From the NCBI GenBank assembly GCA_022826865.1, contig JAJDUC010000012.1:1-45301 (forward strand): a DNA stretch of 45,301 bases, in the 5' to 3' direction. The position numbers and the translations under genes were made by a program. A model generated the notes under the pieces. It was not told the DNA's origin. It saw nothing but the letters and a program-made list of their open reading frames with translations, and ran no database searches. Source of the stretch: Anaerolineae bacterium (lineage in GTDB: Bacteria; Chloroflexota; Anaerolineae; Aggregatilineales; Phototrophicaceae). Below are positions 35,129 to 42,581 of this stretch, in pieces; position 1 is the stretch's first letter; each line of letters starts with the position of its first letter.

Positions 35129-36145
35129 ATGGCGCAAGCAGCCTATTACGAGGGCAACCGGAGCATAGTGCATGGGCGCGGCGAAATGGTCGCGCCAAGA
35201 GCGGGCGAGGTCCAACTGAAGATCTCGCATTGCGGAATCTGTGGAACTGATCTGCATATTTTCCATGGCGCCATGGATGCCCGCGTCGCCATGCCGCTGG
35301 TGATGGGCCACGAAATGTCAGGGACAGTGCATGAAGTCGGCGAAGGCGCGCAGGACTATGAATTGGGCGACAAGGTTGTCGTCATGCCCTTGGCGCCATG
35401 CGGCGCCTGCCCGGCTTGCGCGGCCGGCCACAGCCACATCTGCCACAACTTGAACTTCCTCGGCATTGACACGCCGGGCGCATTCCAAAGTTACTGGACG
35501 GTGCCCGCTTATACCTTGCATCGCATGCCGGCGCAGCTATCGCTGGCGCACGGCGCCCTGATCGAACCTCTGGCGGTCGCTTGCCACGATGTTCGGCTGG
35601 CCGATGTGAAACGCGGCGATCAGGTCGTGGTTATTGGAGGCGGACCGATCGGAATGTTGGTGGCCCTGGTCGCCCAGCAGGCTGGCGCCGATGTCATCGT
35701 CTCCGAGATCAATCCTTATCGCGTAGATCTCGCCAATCGCATTGGCCTGCGCGCGATCAACCCAGGGGCGACCGATCTGCTGGAGTTTGTCATGCAGCGG
35801 ACGAATGGCGCTGGCGCCGATATTGTCTTTGAAGTCTCCGGCTCGCAAGCCGGCGCTTCCCTCATGACCGAGCTGCTGCGCACGCGTGGACTGGCGGTGA
35901 TCGTGGCGATATTTGCGCAGCAGCCGAAACTTGATTTGTTCCGTTTCTTCTGGCGCGAGCTTCGGCTGAAAGGCGTGCGCGTCTACGAATCGGAAGACTT
36001 CAAGACTGCGATTGATGTGGCGGCTTCAGGCGCCCTGCCGCTGGATGAGCTGATTACCGATATCAGACCCTTGAGCGCGCTGAAGTCCGGATTTGAAGAC
36101 ATGGACCAAGGCGGCCGGGTGATGAAGATTCTACTGGAGCTCTAA
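35129..36145 (+). CDS. Zinc-dependent medium-chain alcohol dehydrogenase
   Basis: The 338-aa NAD(P)-dependent enzyme has the catalytic zinc Cys and following motif CGICGTDLH (about 33-41), GHE with the second ligands (about 61-63), the four-Cys structural zinc lobe CGACPACAAGHSHIC (about 91-105) and the cofactor loop GGGPIGMLVA (about 170-179). It resembles sorbitol, threonine and L-galactonate dehydrogenase-like enzymes. Its stop is followed directly by the SDR start (TAAATG). In the context of the cycloisomerase it is a good candidate for 2-keto-3-deoxy-L-galactonate 5-dehydrogenase, giving the 2,5-diketo intermediate. This role is inferred. AGAGGAA precedes the ATG. Confidence 0.88.
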   Translation: MAQAAYYEGNRSIVHGRGEMVAPRAGEVQLKISHCGICGTDLHIFHGAMDARVAMPLVMGHEMSGTVHEVGEGAQDYELGDKVVVMPLAPCGACPACAAGHSHICHNLNFLGIDTPGAFQSYWTVPAYTLHRMPAQLSLAHGALIEPLAVACHDVRLADVKRGDQVVVIGGGPIGMLVALVAQQAGADVIVSEINPYRVDLANRIGLRAINPGATDLLEFVMQRTNGAGADIVFEVSGSQAGASLMTELLRTRGLAVIVAIFAQQPKLDLFRFFWRELRLKGVRVYESEDFKTAIDVAASGALPLDELITDIRPLSALKSGFEDMDQGGRVMKILLEL

Positions 36146-36916
36146 ATGAATGCGCTCGAATCATTTCGACTGGATGGCAAGACCGCCTTGGTAACCGGCG
36201 CCCGTCGCGGCATCGGCAAGGCGATGGCGGTCGCATTGGCTGAAGCCGGCGCCGACATTATCGCCGTCAGCGCCACACTCGAAAAAAGCGGGAGCGACAT
36301 CGAAAACGAGGCGCGGGCGCTGGGACGCGGCTTCGCCGGTTATCGCTGCGATTTCGCGGACCGCGCGGCTATCTACGACTTCGTCGAGGAAGTCCGGGCC
36401 GATCATTCGGATATCGACATCCTGGTCAACAACGCCGGTACGGTCTTGCGCGAACCGGCCGAGCGCCACCCGGACGAGTACTGGGACCGCATTATCGCCA
36501 TCAACCTCGACGCCCAGTTTGTGCTCAGCCGCGAAATCGGCAAAGGGATGTTGGCGCGCGGCAGCGGCAAGATCATCTTCACCGCCTCGCTCTTGACTTT
36601 TCAAGGCGGCATCACCGTGCCTGGGTACGCCGCCAGCAAGGGCGGCATCGGGCAGCTCACCAAGGCGCTCGCCAACGAATGGGCCGGGCGCGGCATCCAG
36701 GTCAACGCCATCGCCCCCGGTTATGTGCGAACAGATGTCACTGAAGCGCTGCAGAACGACACGGAGCGCTACCAGGCCATTTTGGAACGCATCCCGGCCG
36801 GGCGTTGGGGCAACCCGGATGACTTCAAGGGTCCGGCGGTTTTCCTGGCTTCCGCCGCGTCTGATTATGTCAACGGCGAGATTCTGGTGGTCGACGGCGG
36901 CTGGATGGGCCGCTGA
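36146..36916 (+). CDS. KduD-like short-chain dehydrogenase
   Basis: The 256-aa protein is a classical SDR. TGARRGIGKA (about 18-27) binds the nucleotide, NNAG (about 94-97) follows, and Ser147/Tyr160/Lys164 form the catalytic set (YAASK). Segments such as LLTFQGGITVPGYAASKGG, NVNAIAPGY-type VNAIAPGYVRTD and IPAGRWGNPDDFKGPAVFLAS closely resemble KduD, the 2-keto-3-deoxygluconate 5-dehydrogenase. Together with the abutting zinc dehydrogenase it would reduce a 2,5-diketo-3-deoxy acid to KDG, inverting C5. KDG kinase and aldolase are not in the window. Confidence 0.88.
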   Translation: MNALESFRLDGKTALVTGARRGIGKAMAVALAEAGADIIAVSATLEKSGSDIENEARALGRGFAGYRCDFADRAAIYDFVEEVRADHSDIDILVNNAGTVLREPAERHPDEYWDRIIAINLDAQFVLSREIGKGMLARGSGKIIFTASLLTFQGGITVPGYAASKGGIGQLTKALANEWAGRGIQVNAIAPGYVRTDVTEALQNDTERYQAILERIPAGRWGNPDDFKGPAVFLASAASDYVNGEILVVDGGWMGR

Positions 36917-36946
36917 TTCGCAGCCGTTCAGTCATGGACCTTCCTC

Positions 36947-37091
36947 AGTAACAACAGGAAAGTAATGCAACAATCTGAAGATCAGTGTAGGGGCGATTCT
37001 GTGAATCGCCCGCCGATACAAGCGCGATTTTCGGGCGACACACAGTGTCGCCCCTACGTATCGACTTTATGCTGAATTTCGCACGACTTAC
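36947..37091 (+). repeat. Family-B hairpin repeat, copy 1
   Basis: The core (36987-37057) is framed by GTAGGGGCGA and TCGCCCCTAC and contains two hairpins, with stems GCGATTC/GAATCGC and GGCGACAC/GTGTCGCC. Conserved flanks extend it on both sides (AGGAAAGTAATGCAACAATC on the left, TATCGACTTTATGCTGAATT on the right). A second copy in the same direction starts at 45153. It fills the 197-bp gap between the SDR gene and the convergent GH117-like gene, where its hairpins might serve as a two-way terminator. Confidence 0.85.
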
Positions 37092-37113
37092 TTGCGTATA
37101 CTTCTGTCCAATC

Positions 37114-38349
37114 TCAGGCGCCGATAGTGGGCTGGTCGAAATCGGCCTGCTCATTCAGGATACGCTCCCGCCAGGCCTCGGGCAGCAAAGTCGCGGGCTG
37201 AAAGAATGTATCTTCATGCCAGTGGATGTTGCTGCCTTTGAATTCAGGCCGTTGACTAGCGCGCGACAGGTCGCAGTCGAAGCGAACCAGGTAAAGCCCC
37301 TTATTTGAATTGCCTGTTTGCGGGATGATGTGGCTGAGGCCCCAGGTGATGCCGCGGCCATCGCCGTTGTCAGCGAAGGCGTCCGGGCAGAAGGGGCCGG
37401 GCGCATGCGGCGAAAGCTGCACATGGGCTTTGGGCGCGAAATTCAAGCCATCCGGCGCGAACTGTATCGTATCTTTTTCCGGACCGTCCTGGATCAACAA
37501 AGCGGCGATCCCATCTTCATAGGGCCATAACATCGTTTCATGCCCGGAATTGGTCACCGGATTAAGTTCGGATTTTCGATATGGGCCTTCCGGCTGGTCG
37601 GCTATCGCCACGCCTTGGGCGCGCAGCAGGTTGCCGGGCGATTTATCCGCCGGCGAGCCTTTGTAATAGACCCAGATTTTCCCTTTGTAGACCAGCGGAA
37701 ATGGATCGTGGATGGCGCAACTGTCCCATTCTCCCTCGGCGCCCTGATACACCACCGGTTTATCCAGGCGCGTCCAGGGACCGTCCGGGGAATCCGCCCA
37801 AGCCATGCTGACATTGACGCAATCATGCTGGCGCCACATCGTTGTAAAGCACTGATAATACAGGTAGTAGCGGCCGCGGAAAACAAGAATGTCCGGCGTG
37901 GAAAGCGAACGATCGCCATAATTGCCCTTTGGCGCGCGCGGCACCGCCACCCCCTGCTCCACCCAATCGAAGCCATCTTTGGATGTCGCGTAGCAGATAT
38001 CGGCCAGATCCCAATCGACAACCGGGGTTTCCTCGTTGGCCTGGTCAATGTTAAAACGCCCGACCGGCATGAACTTCGTGCGCCGCCGCGTATACCAGAC
38101 ATAATAGGTATCGCCGATTTTTAGCACCTTCGATGGATCGCGGCGCGACACCGAAAGCTCGGAATGGTCCTTGCCGATGCCGGTGACTGGCGAATAACGA
38201 AAGGTGGTATAAAAGGGATTGCCAGTGTCCTGCTGCGGCGTCCACATATCATAAAGCCGCTGCGTGGCCGCGCTGAGCGGCCGGTCGCTAGGCTTTTCCA
38301 GCGGCAAACGGGCGGGGAAGGCTGAACTGGAATCGCTGCAATCGCACAT
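37114..38349 (-). CDS. GH117-like five-bladed beta-propeller hydrolase (single module)
   Basis: The 411-aa protein has the full GH117-like pattern: an N-terminal helix region (RPLSAATQRLYDMW, about 23-36), SRRDP with Asp71, YYVWYTRRR, YATSKDGFDWVEQG, STPDILVFRGRYYLYYQ, HDPF with Asp215, and TNSGHET with His270-Glu271. It is closer in layout to the two modules of the 40-kb gene than to the one at 25.4 kb. The N-terminal region includes CDC, but there is no signal peptide. ATG 38349 has GGGAGGA just before it; two earlier in-frame ATGs lack ribosome sites. It is divergent from the GMC oxidoreductase gene across operator site 3. Confidence 0.82.
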   Translation of the reverse strand: MCDCSDSSSAFPARLPLEKPSDRPLSAATQRLYDMWTPQQDTGNPFYTTFRYSPVTGIGKDHSELSVSRRDPSKVLKIGDTYYVWYTRRRTKFMPVGRFNIDQANEETPVVDWDLADICYATSKDGFDWVEQGVAVPRAPKGNYGDRSLSTPDILVFRGRYYLYYQCFTTMWRQHDCVNVSMAWADSPDGPWTRLDKPVVYQGAEGEWDSCAIHDPFPLVYKGKIWVYYKGSPADKSPGNLLRAQGVAIADQPEGPYRKSELNPVTNSGHETMLWPYEDGIAALLIQDGPEKDTIQFAPDGLNFAPKAHVQLSPHAPGPFCPDAFADNGDGRGITWGLSHIIPQTGNSNKGLYLVRFDCDLSRASQRPEFKGSNIHWHEDTFFQPATLLPEAWRERILNEQADFDQPTIGA

Positions 38350-38389
38350 GTTTCCTCCCAAAATCATCAGCGATAGATTTTCATGCAAA

Positions 38390-38418
38390 TTGTTGGCCAG
38401 AGCCGTTTACTGTATAAT
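38390..38418 (+). promoter_or_regulatory. Promoter of the GMC oxidoreductase, GH117 operon
   Basis: A perfect TATAAT (38413-38418) lies 17 bases after a weak TTGTTG (38390-38395). The expected start near 38425 coincides with operator site 3. Confidence 0.65.
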
Positions 38419-38424
38419 TTGTAG

Positions 38425-38436
38425 ATTGTAGACAAT
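38425..38436. promoter_or_regulatory. Predicted GntR-family operator, site 3
   Basis: ATTGTAGACAAT is the exact reverse complement of site 1. It is flanked symmetrically by TTGT (38419-38422) and ACAA (38439-38442), giving two nested palindromes with one centre. It covers the expected transcription start of the GMC gene and lies upstream of the divergent GH117-like gene as well. Confidence 0.74.
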
Positions 38437-38510
38437 AGACAACTCGACGTCAATTGCCTGGTCATGCTGCACCTGCCGGCCATTGGCGTCTTGACTTGGG
38501 GGCGCGCGAC

Positions 38511-40091
38511 ATGCTTGTTGCGGATTACATCGTCGTTGGGGCGGGCTCGGCCGGGGCGGCCGTCGCCGGGCGGCTCAGCGAGGACGGCGGTTCATCGGCG
38601 CTGCTCCTGGAAGCGGGCGGTCCGGATAGCGCGCGCGACATCCAGATTCCGGCGCGATTCAGCGAACTCTTTCATAGCGAAGTCGATTGGGATTACGCGA
38701 CGGTTCCGCAGCCGGGTCTGAATGGACGGCGCGAATATGTGCCGCGTGGCAAGGTTTACGGCGGCACCAGCTCAATGAACGCGATGGTTTATCAGCGTGG
38801 TCATCCCTCCGACTACGATCGTTGGGCGGCGCGCGGCAACGCCGGCTGGTCATACGCCGATGTCCTGCCTTATTTTCGGAAGATGCAGCATCAAGAACGC
38901 GGCGAATCGGCGAATCATGGAACAGGCGGTCCGATTAATGTGGCCGATCCGCAGGATCCCAATCCACTTAGCCTGGCTTTTGTGGCCGGCGCGCTCGAGT
39001 TGGGATTCGCAGCCAACGCTGATTTCAATGACGGCGAACAAGAAGGGTTCGGGCTTTATCAGGTCACGCAGAAGCGGGGACAGCGCCACAGCAGCGCGGT
39101 GGGCTACCTTCGTCCGGCGCTGGAACGAAGCAACTTCACCGCCCTGCCCTTCGCGCAAGCGACGCGGCTCATTATCGCGGAGAGACGTTGCATCGGCGTA
39201 GAGTTCTTGCGCGAGGGCGAACTTCAGGAGGCGCGGGCCAACAAGGAAGTTATCGTCTGCGCCGGCGCGATCAATTCCCCCCAATTGCTGTTGTTATCGG
39301 GCATCGGACCGGCGGACCAGCTCCTGGAAGCGGGCATCCGACCGCTGCTGGATTTGCCCGGTGTCGGCAAAAACTTGATGGACCACATTCAAGTCCCGCT
39401 CGCCTACCACTGTACAATGCCGATCAGCCTTGAGGACCGGGACGCGCCGGAACAGCTTGAGCGCTATGAACGGGAGCGCATGGGCCTGCTCACATCGAAC
39501 ATGGGCGAATCCGGCGGTTTCGTCAGGCTGGATCGGGCGGCGCAGGCGCCGGAGTTGCAATACCACTTCGGACCGGGCTGGTTCGTCCGCCATGGCTTGG
39601 AAACACCCGAAGGCCACGGATTCACGATTCTCGTGGGCATGGTGAATACACAGAGCGCGGGCGAACTCAAGCTGGGTTCGGACGATCCGCTCGCGCCGCC
39701 CCTGATCGACTTGGCCTGCCTTGAGCACCCGGACGATGTTCAAGTGCTGCTGCAGGGCCTCAAGCTGGGGCGCCAGATTGCCGCCACAGCCAGCTTTGAT
39801 AGATACCGCGGCGTCGAATTTCTGCCTGGCGATCATGTCACAGACGATGCGGAATTGATCCATTACATACGTGAATTCGCCACCACTATTTATCACCCGG
39901 TCGGAAGCTGCAAGATGGGCAATGACGATATGTCCGTAGTCGATGAGAGATTGCGGGTACACGGCGTCGGGGGCCTGCGCGTCGCCGATGCCTCGATCAT
40001 GCCGCATATCATCAACGCCAACACCAACGCGCCTTGCATCATGATCGGCGAGAAGGCGGCGGCCATGATAATGGAGGACAATGCCTCGTGA
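38511..40091 (+). CDS. GMC-family FAD-dependent oxidoreductase
   Basis: The 526-aa flavoprotein begins DYIVVGAGSAGAAVAGRLSE (FAD-binding Rossmann motif), then the GMC signature 1 region GKVYGGTSSMNAMVYQRG (about 81-98) and signature 2 CAGAINSPQLLLLSGIGP. The C-terminal YHPVGSCKMG and NANTNAP provide the usual His and Asn catalytic residues. It is of the choline/alcohol dehydrogenase group, which oxidises alcohols and in some members aldehyde hydrates. It lacks a signal peptide. It overlaps the following GH117-like gene by GTGA, so product release and oxidation may be coupled. It is the only candidate here for oxidising 3,6-anhydro-L-galactose; that role is inferred. Confidence 0.92.
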   Translation: MLVADYIVVGAGSAGAAVAGRLSEDGGSSALLLEAGGPDSARDIQIPARFSELFHSEVDWDYATVPQPGLNGRREYVPRGKVYGGTSSMNAMVYQRGHPSDYDRWAARGNAGWSYADVLPYFRKMQHQERGESANHGTGGPINVADPQDPNPLSLAFVAGALELGFAANADFNDGEQEGFGLYQVTQKRGQRHSSAVGYLRPALERSNFTALPFAQATRLIIAERRCIGVEFLREGELQEARANKEVIVCAGAINSPQLLLLSGIGPADQLLEAGIRPLLDLPGVGKNLMDHIQVPLAYHCTMPISLEDRDAPEQLERYERERMGLLTSNMGESGGFVRLDRAAQAPELQYHFGPGWFVRHGLETPEGHGFTILVGMVNTQSAGELKLGSDDPLAPPLIDLACLEHPDDVQVLLQGLKLGRQIAATASFDRYRGVEFLPGDHVTDDAELIHYIREFATTIYHPVGSCKMGNDDMSVVDERLRVHGVGGLRVADASIMPHIINANTNAPCIMIGEKAAAMIMEDNAS

Positions 40092-42580
40092 ACAAGGTTA
40101 TGAACAAGCGGCCGCCGCTGCCGGGCGAGCCGGGCCTCGAGAAACCGGACGATCGGCCGCTAAGCGCCGCGACAGCGCGCCTGTATGACAAATGGGGCCG
40201 CTTCCAGGATTCCACCAATGAATTCTACACGACATTCAAATACAGCCCAGTCAGCGGCATCGGCAAGGAAGCGGGCGTCACTCGGCGCGATCCCACAACG
40301 GTGCTGCGCATCAATGGCACATATTATGTTTGGTATACCCGACGCAAGACGGCGAAGGACCGCGACCATCGCAACAAACCGCCAAATCGCGCGCAAACCT
40401 GGGACACACCGGTCTTCGATTGGGATTTGGCCGAGATTTGGTACGCGACATCCCGTGACGGCTTCCATTGGGAGGAACAGGGCATCGCCGTTGGGCGCGG
40501 CCCGGAAGGCGCCTACGATTGTCGCTCGGTCTTCACGCCCGATGTGCTGATGACCGGCGACAAGTTTTATCTTTATTACCAAGCGGTGGACTACCCATAT
40601 CGGACGCGGACGCGCAATACCATAGGCATGTCTTGGGCCTGGTCGCCGGACGGCCCCTGGCAGCGCGCTGAAGCGCCAGTGTTGGCGCCGGGCGAAGCGG
40701 GCGAGTGGCTGGGCGACGACGACTCGGATGAAGTACGGCATTATGGCGACTGGGATAGCCACAAAGTGCATGATCCCTTCATCCTGCGTCGCCAGGGCAA
40801 ATACTGGCTCTATTACAAGGGCCAGCCGATGGGCTGGACGACAAGGTATTCGCGCGGCATCGGCTGGGGCGTCGCCATCGCCGATCAGCCGGAAGGGCCC
40901 TTTGTCAAGTCCCCGTTGAATCCAGTCACGAACAGCGGTCACGAGACCTGTCTCTTCCCGTACGGCGACGGCTTGCTGGCGATTTGCGGCCACGACGGGC
41001 CGGAGAAAGACAGCATTCAATACGCGGCCGACGGTCTCAACTTTGAGGTCGTGGCGCATGTCTTCTTGCCGCCTCTGGCCGCCGGCCCCTTCGCGCCTGA
41101 TTCTTATTGCGACAGCCGCGATGGCGCCGGCATCACCTGGGGACTTGCGCATATCGCCACCGAAGAAATGAAGACCGGCAATTCTTATATCTTGCGTTTC
41201 GACTGCAATCTGCGCCGCGATCTGGAGCGGCCCGGCTTTCGCGGCAGCAATCTGCGCTATCCGGAAGAGGTATATTTCTCCGCGGATCTGGCGCTGAACC
41301 AAGCGAATATGAGGCCCCTCACCTACAAGAGCGAGCCGGAGCGACCTGCCGAAGAACAACCAGACCGGCCGATCAGTCCGGCGATGCAGCGCGTTTACGA
41401 TACCTACGGCGTATACAAGGACGGGGCCAGCGAGTTTTTCTCCGCCTTCAAATACTCGCGCATCGGCGGCATCGGCAAGGAAGCGGGCGTGACGCGCCGC
41501 GATCCATCTAAAGTGATCCGAGTCGGCGACATGTATCACGTCTGGTATTCGCGGCGTCAAACCGCTGAAACCTGGCGCGGCATTGCCGAGGCAAGTGAGA
41601 CGCGCCCGGCTTGGGACTGGGATATGGCGGACATTTGGCACGCGACCTCGACCGATGGTTTTCATTGGCGGGAGCGCGGCCCGGCCGTCACTCGCGGTCA
41701 CAAAGGCGCCTTTGACGATCGCGCGGTTTTTACACCCGATATTATGGTGCACGCGGGCAAATATTATCTCTACTACCAGGTCATTCAGGGTGTCTGGAAG
41801 CACCGCTCTTTGCATCAGATTGGCCTGGCCTGGGCTGATTCGCCCAACGGTCCCTGGACCAAGCTGGATCGGCCGCTGCTGCAACCCGGCCGGCGCGGCC
41901 AATTCAAGGGGGACGCTGATGATGCCGATGCCATACACAGCTATGGCGAATGGGATTCGCATAAACTGCATGATCCCTACGTCCTTGTGTACAAGGGAAA
42001 AATCTGGCTATTCTATAAAGGTGTGCAATTCGGCAGAACTTACCGCCACGATCTCGGCATTGGTTGGGGCCTGGCGACCGCCGACCATCCGCGCGGACCA
42101 TTCAAGAAGTCGCCCTTGAATCCGCTGACCAACAGCGGTCACGAGACATTTTTGTACCCCTATCGCCAGGGCATCGTCGCCATCACCAGCCACGAAGGTC
42201 CGGAAAAAAATACCGTGCAATTCGCCGCGGACGGCCTCAATTTTGAAGTGGTCGGCAAGGTCACGGCGCCGCCGGTCGCGGCCGGGCCCTTTGTTCCGGA
42301 CGCATTCAGAGACAGCGCTGATGGACGCGGCGTCACTTGGGGACTTTCACATATTCAGCACGGACATGACCGCCGACTGGATAACGGCTATCTCGTAAGA
42401 TTCGATTGCAATCTGAGCCGAGACGAGCGCCGCGCCGACTTTTACCGGGCCTGGAATTACCGCTTTCCCGAATCCGTCTATTTCAGCCATGACTTCGCGC
42501 TGGACGCGGGCATGAGAGCGGATGCGCAGCGGCTGATGGCGGAGGTGGACGAAGACACGCGCATGCCCGATCAAGCTTGA
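40088..42580 (+). CDS. Tandem two-module GH117-like hydrolase
   Basis: The 830-aa protein contains two complete GH117-like propellers, about residues 17-410 and 423-815. Each has the sequence GIGKEAGVTRRDP (Asp68 and Asp472), WYATS/WHATS, FTPD, KVHDP/KLHDP and TNSGHET (His285 and His685, 400 residues apart), so both active sites look intact. They differ in loops: the first has an insertion after YVWYTRRK. No signal peptide is seen. The start is GTG 40088, inside the GMC stop codon region, with GGAGGA nine bases before it; an ATG at 40100 is too far from that site. It converges on the SGNH gene with a 1-bp gap. Confidence 0.85.
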   Translation: MNKVMNKRPPLPGEPGLEKPDDRPLSAATARLYDKWGRFQDSTNEFYTTFKYSPVSGIGKEAGVTRRDPTTVLRINGTYYVWYTRRKTAKDRDHRNKPPNRAQTWDTPVFDWDLAEIWYATSRDGFHWEEQGIAVGRGPEGAYDCRSVFTPDVLMTGDKFYLYYQAVDYPYRTRTRNTIGMSWAWSPDGPWQRAEAPVLAPGEAGEWLGDDDSDEVRHYGDWDSHKVHDPFILRRQGKYWLYYKGQPMGWTTRYSRGIGWGVAIADQPEGPFVKSPLNPVTNSGHETCLFPYGDGLLAICGHDGPEKDSIQYAADGLNFEVVAHVFLPPLAAGPFAPDSYCDSRDGAGITWGLAHIATEEMKTGNSYILRFDCNLRRDLERPGFRGSNLRYPEEVYFSADLALNQANMRPLTYKSEPERPAEEQPDRPISPAMQRVYDTYGVYKDGASEFFSAFKYSRIGGIGKEAGVTRRDPSKVIRVGDMYHVWYSRRQTAETWRGIAEASETRPAWDWDMADIWHATSTDGFHWRERGPAVTRGHKGAFDDRAVFTPDIMVHAGKYYLYYQVIQGVWKHRSLHQIGLAWADSPNGPWTKLDRPLLQPGRRGQFKGDADDADAIHSYGEWDSHKLHDPYVLVYKGKIWLFYKGVQFGRTYRHDLGIGWGLATADHPRGPFKKSPLNPLTNSGHETFLYPYRQGIVAITSHEGPEKNTVQFAADGLNFEVVGKVTAPPVAAGPFVPDAFRDSADGRGVTWGLSHIQHGHDRRLDNGYLVRFDCNLSRDERRADFYRAWNYRFPESVYFSHDFALDAGMRADAQRLMAEVDEDTRMPDQA

Positions 42581-42581
42581 A

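Noticed and set aside
36987..37057. A CRISPR array or classical terminator in the repeat
   Set aside because: There are only two hairpins, no regular spacers, and the same unit recurs in gaps of every orientation, including between divergent genes. It is a dispersed repeat, though it may terminate transcripts by chance.
37114..38349. Calling the propellers GH43 arabinosidase/xylosidase
   Set aside because: The SGHE pair, the RRDP start and the KSPLNP-TNSGHE block are the GH117-type pattern, and a cycloisomerase of the anhydrogalactose pathway is nearby.
38400..38450. A clear minus-strand promoter for the 37.1-kb GH117 gene in operator region 3
   Set aside because: Boxes such as TTGTCT and TACAGT can be found, but spacing is 15 or less, so no promoter was annotated although shared control is likely.
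40160..41971. A 603-codon open frame antisense to the two-module GH117-like gene
   Set aside because: It follows the codon phase of the real gene in GC-rich DNA, has no recognisable domain and no ribosome site. The long antisense frames at 20397-21455 and 23933-25192 were dismissed for the same reason.
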